DNA from: an uncultured cyanobacterium
GTDB taxonomy: Bacteria > Cyanobacteriota > Cyanobacteriia > Thermostichales > Thermostichaceae
Reading direction: 5' to 3'
NCBI GenBank assembly: GCA_937944885.1
Contig: CALFBB010000012.1
Location: 47,506-111,505 of the forward strand
Length of the DNA: 64,000 nt
Below the pieces are notes generated by a model. The model was not told where the DNA came from. It made no database searches and saw nothing but the letters and a program-made list of their open reading frames with translations. The position numbers and the translations under genes were made by a program. Numbering within the stretch: the stretch's first letter is position 1; every line of letters starts with the position of its first letter. Shown in pieces: positions 19,037 through 27,422 of this stretch.

Positions 19037-19439
19037 TAGGCTAGGGGGCATGATTTTATCCCAAAACAGAACCGTTCCTGTAGTCCCATCTTTCCTGCCC
19101 CAAAAGCCGCTTGTCCTTTCCGGGGACCGGCCCTGGGTGCTGATCCCGAATTGAACTTTCTGGCAGAGATAGACACCGACAGCGCCCTGAAGGATTTGCT
19201 CCCTCTGCAAGGGGTGGAGCAGAAAACCACCACCTGTGTGCTGCTGTTGTTAGGTTTGGGCCGTGATCTCTGCTTTTTGACATCCTCCCCAGCCTGTTAG
19301 CTTGCGCCCGCGTAGCGGTACAGCGGGGCTTGCCGCGCACCGGGTCAATTTAGTAATCCGCCCCGGCAAGCGCATCTGCGAAGTTTGTGGGCCCGAATGG
19401 GGCCGTTGCCCGCTGCGTCGAGAGTGTCCTTCTGCTGCT
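19037..19439. other. 403-base region, possible decayed sequence and IS200/IS605-type end
   Basis: No complete gene is visible between murG and the ClC gene. The plus strand has short protein-like open stretches (for example PELNFLAEIDTDSALKDLL near 19145-19200) without starts, suggesting a decayed gene. At about 19271-19290 the sequence TTTTTGACATCCTCCCCAGC resembles the terminal sequence next to the TnpB gene at the right edge of the window (TTTGACCTCCTCCCCCAC). This may be a leftover transposon end. Both readings are tentative. Confidence 0.35.
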
Positions 19440-21269
19440 CTACTGGGACAGTGCTGATTCTTCTGAGGCGGGTTGAGAAGTCAGAATTGAACTTGGGATC
19501 CCCTTCTCCTCAGGAGTGCTCTCCGACTCTAGGACTTGCCGCACCGATTGCAGCTCCTGAGAGAGCAACACCCGCTCCCGATCCAGCAGACCGAGGATCT
19601 GCTCGGGATCTTCTCGGGAAACCACCGGCAACTGCCGTAAATCGTACTCGTACATGGGCTCAGCTGCCACCGCCACTGCCTCATCTGGGAAGGTGGTGAG
19701 AACCGGGGCTTGGCTCACCTCTTGCACCGTCAATTCCGTCAAGGCTGCCCCCTCTTTACTGGCCAATGCCCGCTCCAGATCCGGTAGAGTCAGGATGCCG
19801 CGCAGCCGTTGTTGCCTATCCACCACCAAAGCACTGTGACACTTCTGCTCTATCAGGCTATCTAGTGCTTCCCGCACCGGTGTATCCTGCTGCAGCAGGA
19901 GGGAGGGAGGCACCATCACCTCCCCCACCGTCAAGCCGCCGTTTCCTCCTACCGCACCGTTGACCCCAAGGTTTCCTTGTCGCACCGAAGGGTAAACAGC
20001 CGGAGGATGCAGCTGCTCTGTTAACCAGATGCTCAAGCCAACAGCTGCCATCAGAGGCAACACAATGTGATAGTCCCGCGTCATTTCAAACAGCAGCAAA
20101 ATAGCTGTCAGCGGCGCCCGTACACTGGCCGCTAAGACAGCTGCCATCCCTACCATTGCATAGGCCGCCGGAGGAGATGGAAAAATCAGCGGCAGCACCT
20201 GCCCCAGTATCTGCCCATATCCAGCCCCCAGCACTGCCCCTAAAAATAAAGCCGGGGCAAAGGTTCCCCCCACGAAGCCGCTGCCAACACTCAGGGCACT
20301 GAAGAGCACCTTGCCCACCAGCAACAGCCCCAGTTGGTCAAGGGAAAAGGGCACCGCCTGTAAAATCGACTCAATTGTCTCGTAACCCACCCCTAACCCC
20401 AAAGGGATCCCCAACCCCAATAAACCCAGGATCCCTCCCCCCAGGATTGGCTTGCTCCAGGTAGAACAGGCGGCAAACAGGTGTTTTCCCCACTCCAAGC
20501 TGTAGCTAAAAACAATGGAAACCAGGCTGGCCAGAAGACCCAACCCCAAGTACAAGGGCACCTCCAGCAACCCCCGCAACTCGTAGGCAGGCAACACAAA
20601 AGCTGGCTGGGTGATAGCAGGTAACAGAAAAGCCGGCTGGGCCCCCAACCCCACTTGAGCAACCAGAGCAGACACCACCGCCGCCAACACCACCACACTC
20701 ACCGCCGAAGTGGTAAAGCTGCGCGCCAAGGCCAGCTCCAGGGCCAAAAACACCCCAGCAATCGGGGCGTTAAACCCCGCTGCCAACCCACCCGCTGCCC
20801 CGGCAGCCACCAGCAGCTGTACCCGCTCCCGCGATAAGCCCAGTCTCTGCCCCAGCAGGGATCCCAGTAGGCCGCCGCTCTCCACACTGGGTGCCTCAGG
20901 CCCTAGCGAAGCTCCTGCCCCCAGAGAAATCGCTGCTGCCAGTAACTTGAGCGGGATCCACCAGAACCGAGGTGCCAGGGAATAGGTAGGACTAACCAAG
21001 CTAGACAGACTAAAGCTAGGCAGAGGCACCACCGCCCCCAGCACAGCCAGCAACACCCCCCCCAACAGCGGTGCCACGGCCAATGTCCAGGCGGATCCCA
21101 GTGGCCAGAGCCTCTCGGCAAAGCTATCCTGCAGCAGGTAACGAAACCCGCCGATCAAGTAGCGAAACCCGATCACCAACAGACCTGTACCCAGCCCGAT
21201 TCCTGCCGCCAGCAGCAGCAGCAAGTTCTCAGAAGAGAGGCGCAGGCGGGGACCCGAAACGCTTTTCAT
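19440..21269 (-). CDS. ClC-type chloride channel/transporter with CBS domains
   Basis: The product has 609 residues from the ATG at 21269, which has GAGG eight bases upstream and sits seven bases after the map stop. The ClC selectivity motifs are present: GASLGPEAPSV, carrying the gating glutamate; LAAGFNAPIAGVFLALE; and GSGFVGGTFAPALFLGA. About 400 residues of membrane domain are followed by two CBS domains (roughly 460-590), which usually sense adenine nucleotides. The family includes both channels and Cl-/H+ exchangers; which type this is cannot be decided from sequence alone here. It is probably co-transcribed with map. Confidence 0.92.
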   Translation of the reverse strand: MKSVSGPRLRLSSENLLLLLAAGIGLGTGLLVIGFRYLIGGFRYLLQDSFAERLWPLGSAWTLAVAPLLGGVLLAVLGAVVPLPSFSLSSLVSPTYSLAPRFWWIPLKLLAAAISLGAGASLGPEAPSVESGGLLGSLLGQRLGLSRERVQLLVAAGAAGGLAAGFNAPIAGVFLALELALARSFTTSAVSVVVLAAVVSALVAQVGLGAQPAFLLPAITQPAFVLPAYELRGLLEVPLYLGLGLLASLVSIVFSYSLEWGKHLFAACSTWSKPILGGGILGLLGLGIPLGLGVGYETIESILQAVPFSLDQLGLLLVGKVLFSALSVGSGFVGGTFAPALFLGAVLGAGYGQILGQVLPLIFPSPPAAYAMVGMAAVLAASVRAPLTAILLLFEMTRDYHIVLPLMAAVGLSIWLTEQLHPPAVYPSVRQGNLGVNGAVGGNGGLTVGEVMVPPSLLLQQDTPVREALDSLIEQKCHSALVVDRQQRLRGILTLPDLERALASKEGAALTELTVQEVSQAPVLTTFPDEAVAVAAEPMYEYDLRQLPVVSREDPEQILGLLDRERVLLSQELQSVRQVLESESTPEEKGIPSSILTSQPASEESALSQ

Positions 21270-21276
21270 TACTGCC

Positions 21277-22173
21277 TCAAGAGGTAGGCAATGGAGAAGA
21301 TGTCCCAGCACTGGGCAGGGTCAAAATCTCTACACCTGTTTCTGTTACCGCTACTGTGTGCTCAAATTGGGCCGAGAGCTTGCCATCGAGAGTTACAGCC
21401 GTCCACTTATCAGAGAGTACCTTCACTTCCCAGGTGCCCTCATTGATCATCGGCTCAATGGTAAAAACCATGCCGGGCCGCAATCTTTCCCCCTGCCCCG
21501 CTTGGCCGTAATGGGGAATCTGGGGAGCTGTGTGAAACTGCCGACCAATGCCATGGCCAACAAAGTCCCGCACCACTCCATAGCCATGGGCTTCAGCATA
21601 CTCTTGAATTGCTGCGCCAATATCCCCCACTCTGCCACCGGGTTTCACCGCGGCAATCCCCCGCCGCAGACATTCTTCCGTTACCTCCACCAGCCGCCGC
21701 GCCCGCTCAGAGGGCTGCCCCACAAAAAAGGTCTTCGAGGTATCACCGTGGTAGCCATCCAAAATAGGGGTGACGTCAATGTTAATAATGTCCCCCTCTC
21801 TCAGGATCTGCTTAGGACTAGGGATCCCATGACAGACCACATGGTTGACACTGGTGCAAATGGATTTGGGAAACCCGTGATAGCCTAGGGGAGCACTTTT
21901 AGCCCCGTGAGCTCGGGTCCAGCGCTCCGCTTCATCGTTCAGATCTTGAGTGGTGACCCCGGGCTGTACCAGCGGCTCTAGGTGATTGAGCAAATCCGCC
22001 GCCAGTTGACAGGCACGCCGCATTTTTTCCAGCTCCCGCGAAGAGAGCAAAACCAGGGGCTGAGGAGCTTGGGTAAGCTGATTCATACCGCTTTGCAGAG
22101 CTGATCCCAGCTGTTTCCCCAGCCGCTGAGAACGGCGACCAAAGTCTGTCAATAAAGTTCGCATATCTTCCAT
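21277..22173 (-). CDS. map: Methionine aminopeptidase, type I
   Basis: The 298-residue enzyme removes the initiator methionine from nascent proteins. All five metal ligands of the family are in context: the two Asp of INIDVTPI and GDTSKTFF, His of FVGHGIGRQFH, Glu of TIEPMI and Glu of AQFEHTVAV. The N-terminus carries about 45 extra residues before the catalytic core (FGRRSQRLGKQLGS and following), a mostly basic helical extension. I chose the ATG at 22173; 22164 is an alternative. The ClC gene follows after seven bases. Confidence 0.95.
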   Translation of the reverse strand: MEDMRTLLTDFGRRSQRLGKQLGSALQSGMNQLTQAPQPLVLLSSRELEKMRRACQLAADLLNHLEPLVQPGVTTQDLNDEAERWTRAHGAKSAPLGYHGFPKSICTSVNHVVCHGIPSPKQILREGDIINIDVTPILDGYHGDTSKTFFVGQPSERARRLVEVTEECLRRGIAAVKPGGRVGDIGAAIQEYAEAHGYGVVRDFVGHGIGRQFHTAPQIPHYGQAGQGERLRPGMVFTIEPMINEGTWEVKVLSDKWTAVTLDGKLSAQFEHTVAVTETGVEILTLPSAGTSSPLPTS

Positions 22174-22224
22174 TGTGAAGCGTTTCCATAAACAAAAAAG
22201 CTCTGGGGAAAATCCCACACCTCC

Positions 22225-22791
22225 TCACAAACCCTGCCGCCGCCGCATCCGCTCAACCAGCCATAGTCCTAGAAAATAGCTGAGCAGCGCCCCCCAGAAG
22301 CCTACAAAAGCACAACCCACAAACAGCGTGGCCGAAACCTCTATTCCCCACTGCATCCAATGTTGCCAGGTGGCTGCCACCAACTCAGTGGTCGCTAGCG
22401 AAGAGTGGGATCCCAGTAACCATTCTCCCACCTGGTAGTTGAAAGCATAGATGGGCACATAGGTGAAGGGGTTGCTCACCCAGGTGCCCGCCGCTGCCAC
22501 CAGCTTATTGCCCCGAAACGGCACCGCCAACACCAAAGCGGCCAAGGTTTGAAAGCCAAAAATAGGGAAACAGCCGGCAAATACTCCCACCGCCAGACCG
22601 CGGGCAATTTCCTTTGGGCTAGATTGCAGCCGCAGCAAACGCAGATAAAGATAGCGCAACCCACGCTTCCAAGAGGGATCTCGGCGTGCCAAGGTCAACC
22701 CAGACGAAGAAAAGCAACTGGGCTCAACGGATCCCGACAAGCGCAAAAACATAGGCAGAGGAAACAGCCTCGACCAAAAAGAGAAACCCAT
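22225..22791 (-). CDS. DUF2062 membrane protein
   Basis: The 188-residue protein has the DUF2062 pattern: SPKEIARGLAVGVFAGCFPI, then GFQTLAALVLAVPFRGNK, then GTWVSNPFTYVPIYAFNY. Three hydrophobic segments follow, and the protein ends in a basic tail (RMRRRQGL). The function is unknown; the family is often near glycosyltransferase or envelope genes. It lies 52 bases upstream of map on the same strand, so operon membership is possible. The first 45 residues are variable. Confidence 0.85.
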   Translation of the reverse strand: MGFSFWSRLFPLPMFLRLSGSVEPSCFSSSGLTLARRDPSWKRGLRYLYLRLLRLQSSPKEIARGLAVGVFAGCFPIFGFQTLAALVLAVPFRGNKLVAAAGTWVSNPFTYVPIYAFNYQVGEWLLGSHSSLATTELVAATWQHWMQWGIEVSATLFVGCAFVGFWGALLSYFLGLWLVERMRRRQGL

Positions 22792-22841
22792 GGTGCCAGA
22801 GAAGGTGTTAAGTCCTGTAAATCTAGTGTATCCTTCCGTTT

Positions 22842-22867
22842 GCCGGCAACAAAGGGCTTTTGCCGGC
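22842..22867. other. Strong hairpin between DUF2062 gene and the 47-residue gene
   Basis: GCCGGCAA at 22842-22849 pairs with TTGCCGGC at 22860-22867, and the spacer contains a further AAAG/CTTT pairing. A CTTTT follows on the plus strand only. On the minus strand, where the flanking genes lie, there is no U-run, so this looks more like an mRNA processing or stability element than a terminator. Confidence 0.5.
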
Positions 22868-22918
22868 CTTTTGCCCTAATCTTTTGCAGCGCACAGGATC
22901 ACTCGAATCGCCAAAGCT

Positions 22919-23062
22919 TCAGGTGAGCTTGTCCACCAAAGCCAGAACCAAGTTGAGACTCAAATAGGAAACCAGCGCCAGCAAAAACACAAACAGGGTG
23001 ATACTCAATAGAGATTGCAGGGATCCGGCTTTGGGATCCGGCTTGTCGGGAAGATTGGACAT
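22919..23062 (-). CDS. 47-residue single-span membrane protein, unrecognised
   Basis: The minus strand from the ATG at 23062 encodes 47 residues. There is a hydrophilic N-terminus (MSNLPDKPDPKAGSL), one clear hydrophobic segment of about 20 residues (ITLFVFLLALVSYLSLNLVL) and a short polar end (ALVDKLT). Size and layout resemble the tiny accessory subunits of cyanobacterial membrane complexes, but I recognise no family. A longer open frame overlaps it out of phase and lacks coding character. The DUF2062 gene is downstream on the same strand, separated by the hairpin at 22842-22867. Confidence 0.6.
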   Translation of the reverse strand: MSNLPDKPDPKAGSLQSLLSITLFVFLLALVSYLSLNLVLALVDKLT

Positions 23063-23160
23063 GATCCATCCAGAGAGGGGGGATAATCTCTAGAATCCCA
23101 TCTTGGCTGTACCTTTGCATCTTTAGGCTCAACTGAGAAACATCTGAACTATCTCAGAGC

Positions 23161-23184
23161 AAAAACTCCCGCCCGTAGCGGGAG
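23161..23184 (-). terminator. Rho-independent terminator of the PBP4-like gene
   Basis: On the minus strand CTCCCGC (23184-23178) pairs with GCGGGAG (23172-23166) around a five-base loop. Five T residues follow directly (A at 23161-23165 on the plus strand). It lies about 90 bases beyond the stop of the gene at 23273. Confidence 0.82.
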
Positions 23185-23272
23185 AAACGTTTGCCTTGCG
23201 CTGCTCAATCCTCTTTTTGCCAGATCAACCAACTTGCCGCTTGCTAAGTGCGGGGCAACATTGCTCAAGCGA

Positions 23273-24565
23273 CTAGTTCACCGCCAACAGCTCTTGCAGG
23301 AATTGATCCTGTTGCAGCCGTAAAATGCCCAGATCTGGCGCCTGGTTCAACAAAACAAAGTGGGTTCCATCCGGCAACTGCCCTAGGATCATTAGCCGCT
23401 CCGCTGTCGATCCCACCTGAGCAGAGGTGCCTAGAGGTAAGGTGCGCACCCGCAAGGTACTGTGGCCAATGCCTGCCATGGGCAAAACAGTGGTGGGATC
23501 CCCACCGGTAGCAAAGCTCAGCTGTTCCCAAAGGTTGGCCAGAGCCCTAGGCGAGAGAACTAGCTCTTGGGTTTCTTGTTCCAGGCTAATATCCTCTGCA
23601 CGCAGCGCCATAGCCTCATCCAGATGGAGAGGAGAAGAGGCGACCAACCGCTGTTGCAAATAGTCTTGCAAAGCAGCCATACCCCCCAACTCTGCCAATA
23701 GGGTTTGTGCCATCACTCGATCATTGCTACCGTTCATGATCTGCAACAAGGATCCCAGGCGCATCGAGGTGTAAAGAACCAGAGTACAAGTACCCATAGG
23801 CACTTGCTCCACAGCCGAAACCGAACCGGTGACACGAATGGGTGAGTTCCCCTCCTGGAGCAGAGTCACCAAGCGGTGACCACTGGCCAAGGGATCTGTC
23901 TGCCCCAGCAGACGGAAAGAGGGTAGCACCTTGACATCCCCATCAATCTGGTGGATCCCATAATTCCTCAAGTAACGGGCTAAGGTTTGCACATTGGCCT
24001 CTGTGAAATAGGGATCCCCGCTGCCAACAACAATGAAATCCCCAACCAAGCGCTCTCCCACCAGACGACCATTGGTTAAAAACCGAGTCGCAAAGCGGTG
24101 TTCATAACCCCAAGTTTCTAGGGCCATCAGGCTGATTGCCAGTTGATCCAGGGCTCCCACCGGTAGGGGTTGATCCAACAAATGCTCCGCCAGTACATCT
24201 CCTGTCGCTGTCCACAGCAGGATCCCCTGCTGGGAAAGAGCTCCACCCTGGGCCGCTACCCCCTGTAAAAAGCCGGATAGCAACACCGCATAAGGTGAGT
24301 CATCAGCCCGAGAGCGGGGCCACCAAGGCGGTACCCCTGGAGTCCCTGTAGGAGAAGGCAAGGGCGGCGGTGGGGTGGGGATGGGAGGAAAAGGATTCTG
24401 GGCCACAGAGGATCCCTCAGAAGCAGGAGAAGACAAGATTTCTTTCCCGGTAAGCCGCTCCGTTTGTCCAGAAAGATCTGTCCAGCAAGCCCCTAAAGTC
24501 AGGGAAAAAGCCAAGGGGATCCCTGCCCAACGACGGGGAGGCAACCACTGTAGGATAGGTAACAT
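23273..24565 (-). CDS. PBP4/DacB-like lipoprotein with degenerate active site
   Basis: The 430-residue product has a signal peptide ending in a lipobox (LTLGAC), so it is a likely lipoprotein. A Pro-rich linker (residues about 45-75) precedes the domain. The fold of D-alanyl-D-alanine carboxypeptidase family S13 is recognisable from LMALETWGYEHRFATRFLTN and GDFIVVGSGDPYFTE. However, all three catalytic motifs are altered. The SxxK position reads PVGALDQL with no Ser or Lys. The SxN position reads GSNDRV. The KTG position has no Lys-Thr-Gly. It is therefore unlikely to hydrolyse peptidoglycan peptides and may be a binding or regulatory pseudoenzyme. A terminator follows at 23161-23184. Confidence 0.82.
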   Translation of the reverse strand: MLPILQWLPPRRWAGIPLAFSLTLGACWTDLSGQTERLTGKEILSSPASEGSSVAQNPFPPIPTPPPPLPSPTGTPGVPPWWPRSRADDSPYAVLLSGFLQGVAAQGGALSQQGILLWTATGDVLAEHLLDQPLPVGALDQLAISLMALETWGYEHRFATRFLTNGRLVGERLVGDFIVVGSGDPYFTEANVQTLARYLRNYGIHQIDGDVKVLPSFRLLGQTDPLASGHRLVTLLQEGNSPIRVTGSVSAVEQVPMGTCTLVLYTSMRLGSLLQIMNGSNDRVMAQTLLAELGGMAALQDYLQQRLVASSPLHLDEAMALRAEDISLEQETQELVLSPRALANLWEQLSFATGGDPTTVLPMAGIGHSTLRVRTLPLGTSAQVGSTAERLMILGQLPDGTHFVLLNQAPDLGILRLQQDQFLQELLAVN

Positions 24566-24717
24566 AGAAACCTCGCAATTGACGGTGAGGGAGAGGCAGA
24601 ACTTGACGCTACTCTAGTGTCAATCCAATCCCCTTGGCAAACCTCTTGATCAACCTCTTGGCCAGAACGCCCCGCCTGCTCGGAGTCCTGTGGCCGGCCA
24701 GCAAGACAGACTGAACG

Positions 24718-24737
24718 TTTGTTGTAATTTGTTGTAA
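24718..24737. repeat. Tandem TTTGTTGTAA decamers upstream of MarR gene
   Basis: Two adjacent perfect copies of TTTGTTGTAA lie about 90 bases before the MarR-type gene, in the divergent promoter region shared with the PBP4-like gene. They could be a direct-repeat binding site, but slippage duplication is equally possible. Confidence 0.5.
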
Positions 24738-24768
24738 CAGGTTGCGAACCGCTTTGCTTCCGGAAAGA

Positions 24769-24784
24769 TAAGTAAGTAAGTAAG
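24769..24784. repeat. (TAAG)4 tetranucleotide tract
   Basis: Four perfect TAAG units lie 41 bases before the MarR-type gene start. Copy number change here would alter promoter or leader spacing. This is a description only; no function is shown. Confidence 0.75.
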
Positions 24785-24825
24785 ATAGAAGGATTTAGGC
24801 TCTAGACATTCTGACTAAGCCACCC

Positions 24826-25338
24826 ATGGGGAATAGTCAAATCATGGTAATAGTGCAATCGGACAAACAGGCTTTCCTAGAGCGGTGGCAAGAGATTCTC
24901 GCCCCCCATTCATTGGGGTATCGCATTCGGCTTTTGTCTCAATTGATACGGCGGCAATTTCAGTCGTGTTTAGAGCCTTTTGGCTTAACCCCCTCCCATT
25001 GGGTGGTGTTGTGTTGTCTTTGGGAAGAAGATGGGATCCCTACCTCCACCATTTGTGAGCGCCTGCAGCAGTTGGGAGGCACCATGACTGGCGTGTTGGA
25101 TAGCATGGAAAAACGAGATCTAATTCGCCGGCAGCGGGATCCACAGGATCGACGCATTTGGCGGGTTTATCTGACCCCAGCCGGGGAAAAGCTAAAGGAG
25201 GTTTTGCCCCCCTTGATTTGGGAGCTGCGGGATTACATCTATGGATGCTTCACCCCAGAGGAACGGGATACCCTCTCGCAGCTGGTGGATCGGTTGATTG
25301 CCCATCTTTCACAGCTCTCGGACAAGGTTGCCCTGTAG
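24826..25338 (+). CDS. MarR-family transcriptional regulator
   Basis: A 170-residue winged-helix regulator. The helix-turn-helix region is PTSTICERLQQLGGTMTGVL. The wing contains the family signature LIRRQRDPQDRRIWRVYLTP, with the conserved Asp-Arg pair. N- and C-terminal helices suit dimerisation. MarR proteins usually repress a neighbouring gene and respond to small ligands or oxidation; two cysteines (VVLCCLW) could be redox-sensitive, which is speculation. The ATG at 24826 or 24844 could be the start. The downstream VanX-like gene is co-directional with an 85-base gap and is a candidate target. Confidence 0.88.
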   Translation: MGNSQIMVIVQSDKQAFLERWQEILAPHSLGYRIRLLSQLIRRQFQSCLEPFGLTPSHWVVLCCLWEEDGIPTSTICERLQQLGGTMTGVLDSMEKRDLIRRQRDPQDRRIWRVYLTPAGEKLKEVLPPLIWELRDYIYGCFTPEERDTLSQLVDRLIAHLSQLSDKVAL

Positions 25339-25423
25339 ATGCCCTCTTGGTGAATAACCCGTTCAGAACCAGCTTTATCCTAGTCTCCGGCGAACCCTTT
25401 CCCCTCCTCCCTCAACCGAGATC

Positions 25424-26008
25424 ATGGGCACCCTGGCAACAGTAGATTTGGTGGAGCTAACGCGGTTGGATCCCAGCTTGAAGTTGGATATCCGCTATGC
25501 TCGTCAGGATAACTTTTTGGGTTATCCGGTGTACACCCAACCACGGGCCTTTCTGCAACGTCCGGTTGCAGAAGCAGTAGTGCGGGTCCATCGAGCCTTG
25601 GCCACAGAAGGGTTGGGGTTACAAATCTTTGATGGCTATCGCCCCTGGTCGGTCACCCGTACCTTTTGGCAAGCAGTTGCCCCTGCTCAACGGGCCTTCG
25701 TCGCCGATCCGGCGCAGGGATCCCGCCATAACCGCGGCTGTGCCGTGGACCTGTCTTTGTTCGACCTCTCCACCGGCCAAGCTCTGGAGATGCCCAGCGA
25801 TTTTGACGAAATGACGGAGCGCTCTCATATTGCCTACCCAGGCGGATCAAAGGAAGCGCGTCGCCATCGGGAGAGACTGCAAGCTGCTATGGCCCAGGAG
25901 GGATTTACCGTTTACCCTCCAGAGTGGTGGCACTATGACCATCCCCTCTGGCCGCAATACCCGGTTCTAGACTTGAGCTTTGAGCAGCTGGCCCTAGAAC
26001 AAGATTGA
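25424..26008 (+). CDS. VanX/DdpX-like D-Ala-D-Ala dipeptidase (M15 family)
   Basis: A 194-residue zinc peptidase. The SxHxxGxAxD metal motif is present (SRHNRGCAVD), as are the catalytic Glu and third ligand (PPEWWHYDH). FDGYRPWSVTRTFW supplies the conserved Arg. The N-terminal DIRYARQDNFLGYPVY is typical of D-alanyl-D-alanine dipeptidases. There is no signal peptide, so it is probably cytoplasmic, where such enzymes recycle D-Ala-D-Ala. There are no vanHA genes nearby, so a resistance role is not supported. Confidence 0.9.
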   Translation: MGTLATVDLVELTRLDPSLKLDIRYARQDNFLGYPVYTQPRAFLQRPVAEAVVRVHRALATEGLGLQIFDGYRPWSVTRTFWQAVAPAQRAFVADPAQGSRHNRGCAVDLSLFDLSTGQALEMPSDFDEMTERSHIAYPGGSKEARRHRERLQAAMAQEGFTVYPPEWWHYDHPLWPQYPVLDLSFEQLALEQD

Positions 26009-26067
26009 CCTCCTCTGACCCGGAAAATTGGCACACAGTCACTAGGAACTGAATGAACAGATCCCTA

Positions 26068-26093
26068 AGAACTGACCTACAGAACTGACCTAC
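26068..26093. repeat. Perfect 13-bp tandem duplication
   Basis: AGAACTGACCTAC occurs twice without a gap in the region between the VanX-like and AI-2E-type genes. It is typical of a recent slippage duplication. A second one lies 48 bases on, at 26141-26164 (CTTGTATTGCTA twice). Confidence 0.8.
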
Positions 26094-26112
26094 CGATGTG
26101 AGCAACCTGTGG

Positions 26113-26217
26113 ATGGGAGTGAAAGGTATCTTTTGGGCCGCTTGTATTGCTACTTGTATTGCTAACTTAGGAATTGGGCCGGAGGCTATTTGGTGGTTGC
26201 AGCCCGGTGAACCCTAA
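26113..26217 (+). CDS. Possible 34-residue membrane peptide
   Basis: From the ATG at 26113 the frame encodes 34 residues (MGVKGIFWAACIAT at the start, GPEAIWWLQPGEP at the end), mostly one hydrophobic segment. A perfect 12-base tandem duplication inside it keeps the frame and yields ACIATCIA. An in-frame GTG lies 15 bases upstream. No family is recognised and the ribosome binding site is weak, so it may be chance. It is the only coding candidate in the 299-base gap. Confidence 0.3.
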   Translation: MGVKGIFWAACIATCIANLGIGPEAIWWLQPGEP

Positions 26218-26307
26218 CCATTTCGACCGCTGCTCAGGGTGCAGCAACCTTGGTCTAGATGAGACGCGATAAGAGAGGATGGGAAAGCAGTTTAGACCGG
26301 ATCCCCG

Positions 26308-27351
26308 ATGCCTGAATCTCCCCGTTGGCCTGTTTGGGCGAAACTCAACAACTCCCAGCTGCTGCGGATTTTGCTAATCTTGGCCTGTGCCTGGGCTTTC
26401 GTGCAGGTGCTGCGTTATTTCGAGCTGGTGCTCACCATATTTGTCATTGCGGCAATTATGGCTTACCTGCTCAGTTATCCTGTAGGCTGGTTAACACGCT
26501 TTTTCTCCCACAATTTATCAGTTTATCTAGTTACTTTTTTTACACTAATCTTTCTCTCCAGCATGACAGCGGTGGTTGGCTTAACCCTGATTTCGCAACT
26601 TCCCCAACTGCAGGAGAGTATCGCAAGGTTTTTGAATACGGTATTCAGCCTGGTTGACCAACTAGAAGGTCTGCTGGGTAATTTCAACATTGAAGTCAAT
26701 GTCCGAGAGTTCGAGCAACAGATTAAGGATCAAACCTTGAACCTTCTGGGCTCTGGAGTGCTGACCTTGCGCAGTTTAATGTTTAGCTTAATCAATCTTC
26801 TACTGATCTTTATTGTTGCTTTTTTTATGTTGCTAGATGGTCAGAGACTGTGGAGTCTTTTCCTTAAGCCTTTTCCCCAAGAATGGAAAGCTCGTATCAC
26901 AGAAACAGTGAGGCAAAATTTCTTAGGGTTCTTTTGGGGTAGGCTTATCTTATCGGTTTTCTTCGCAATTTCCACTTTCCTTGTTTTTCTAGTCCTACGC
27001 ATTCCCTCTGCCTTGACTTTATCAATAGTTGCAGGCTTGTTCGATCTCATTCCGGGGATTGGAGCAACCATTGGCATTAGCTTAATTGCTCTCATCTTGC
27101 TACCCCAAAGTGTGTGGCTATCCATCCAGGTGTTGGTGGTTTGTATCTCTTTGCAGCAGGTGGAGGAAAACTTGCTCTTGCCCCGCGTGATGCAGGGATC
27201 CCTCAATATCAACCCTGTGGTCATGTTCTTTGCCCTATTCGTGGGCGGGACCCTAGCAGGGTTAATGGGAGTTTTTCTGGCCATCCCGGTAACGGGGGTC
27301 TTGATTAACTTGTTTGAAATCGACGAGATGAAAGCGGATCCCAAGCGGTGA
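26308..27351 (+). CDS. AI-2E-type permease (UPF0118/DUF20)
   Basis: A 347-residue polytopic protein of the AI-2E exporter family. It has an N-terminal pair of membrane helices, then a soluble helical section (residues about 90-145). A second membrane block carries the family signature region FDLIPGIGATIG and LPRVMQGSLNINPVV. It ends with GTLAGLMGVFLAIPVTGVL. Members have been linked to export of autoinducer-2 or to Na+/H+ exchange, so the substrate here is open. The coding sequence is relatively AT-rich compared with its neighbours. Confidence 0.88.
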   Translation: MPESPRWPVWAKLNNSQLLRILLILACAWAFVQVLRYFELVLTIFVIAAIMAYLLSYPVGWLTRFFSHNLSVYLVTFFTLIFLSSMTAVVGLTLISQLPQLQESIARFLNTVFSLVDQLEGLLGNFNIEVNVREFEQQIKDQTLNLLGSGVLTLRSLMFSLINLLLIFIVAFFMLLDGQRLWSLFLKPFPQEWKARITETVRQNFLGFFWGRLILSVFFAISTFLVFLVLRIPSALTLSIVAGLFDLIPGIGATIGISLIALILLPQSVWLSIQVLVVCISLQQVEENLLLPRVMQGSLNINPVVMFFALFVGGTLAGLMGVFLAIPVTGVLINLFEIDEMKADPKR

Positions 27352-27422
27352 AGCAGAAGCCATTCTAGAATTATACTCAAATCTGTAGCAATCTATAGCC
27401 GCTCCGGAAGGGATCCCTCGCC

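Noticed and set aside
22899..23132. 77-codon open frame overlapping the 47-residue gene
   Set aside because: The composition is irregular and it lacks the hydrophobic span; the other frame is more protein-like.
25424..26008. VanX-like gene as vancomycin resistance
   Set aside because: No vanH or vanA ligase nearby and no VanRS; the peptidase family is widespread in housekeeping or recycling roles.
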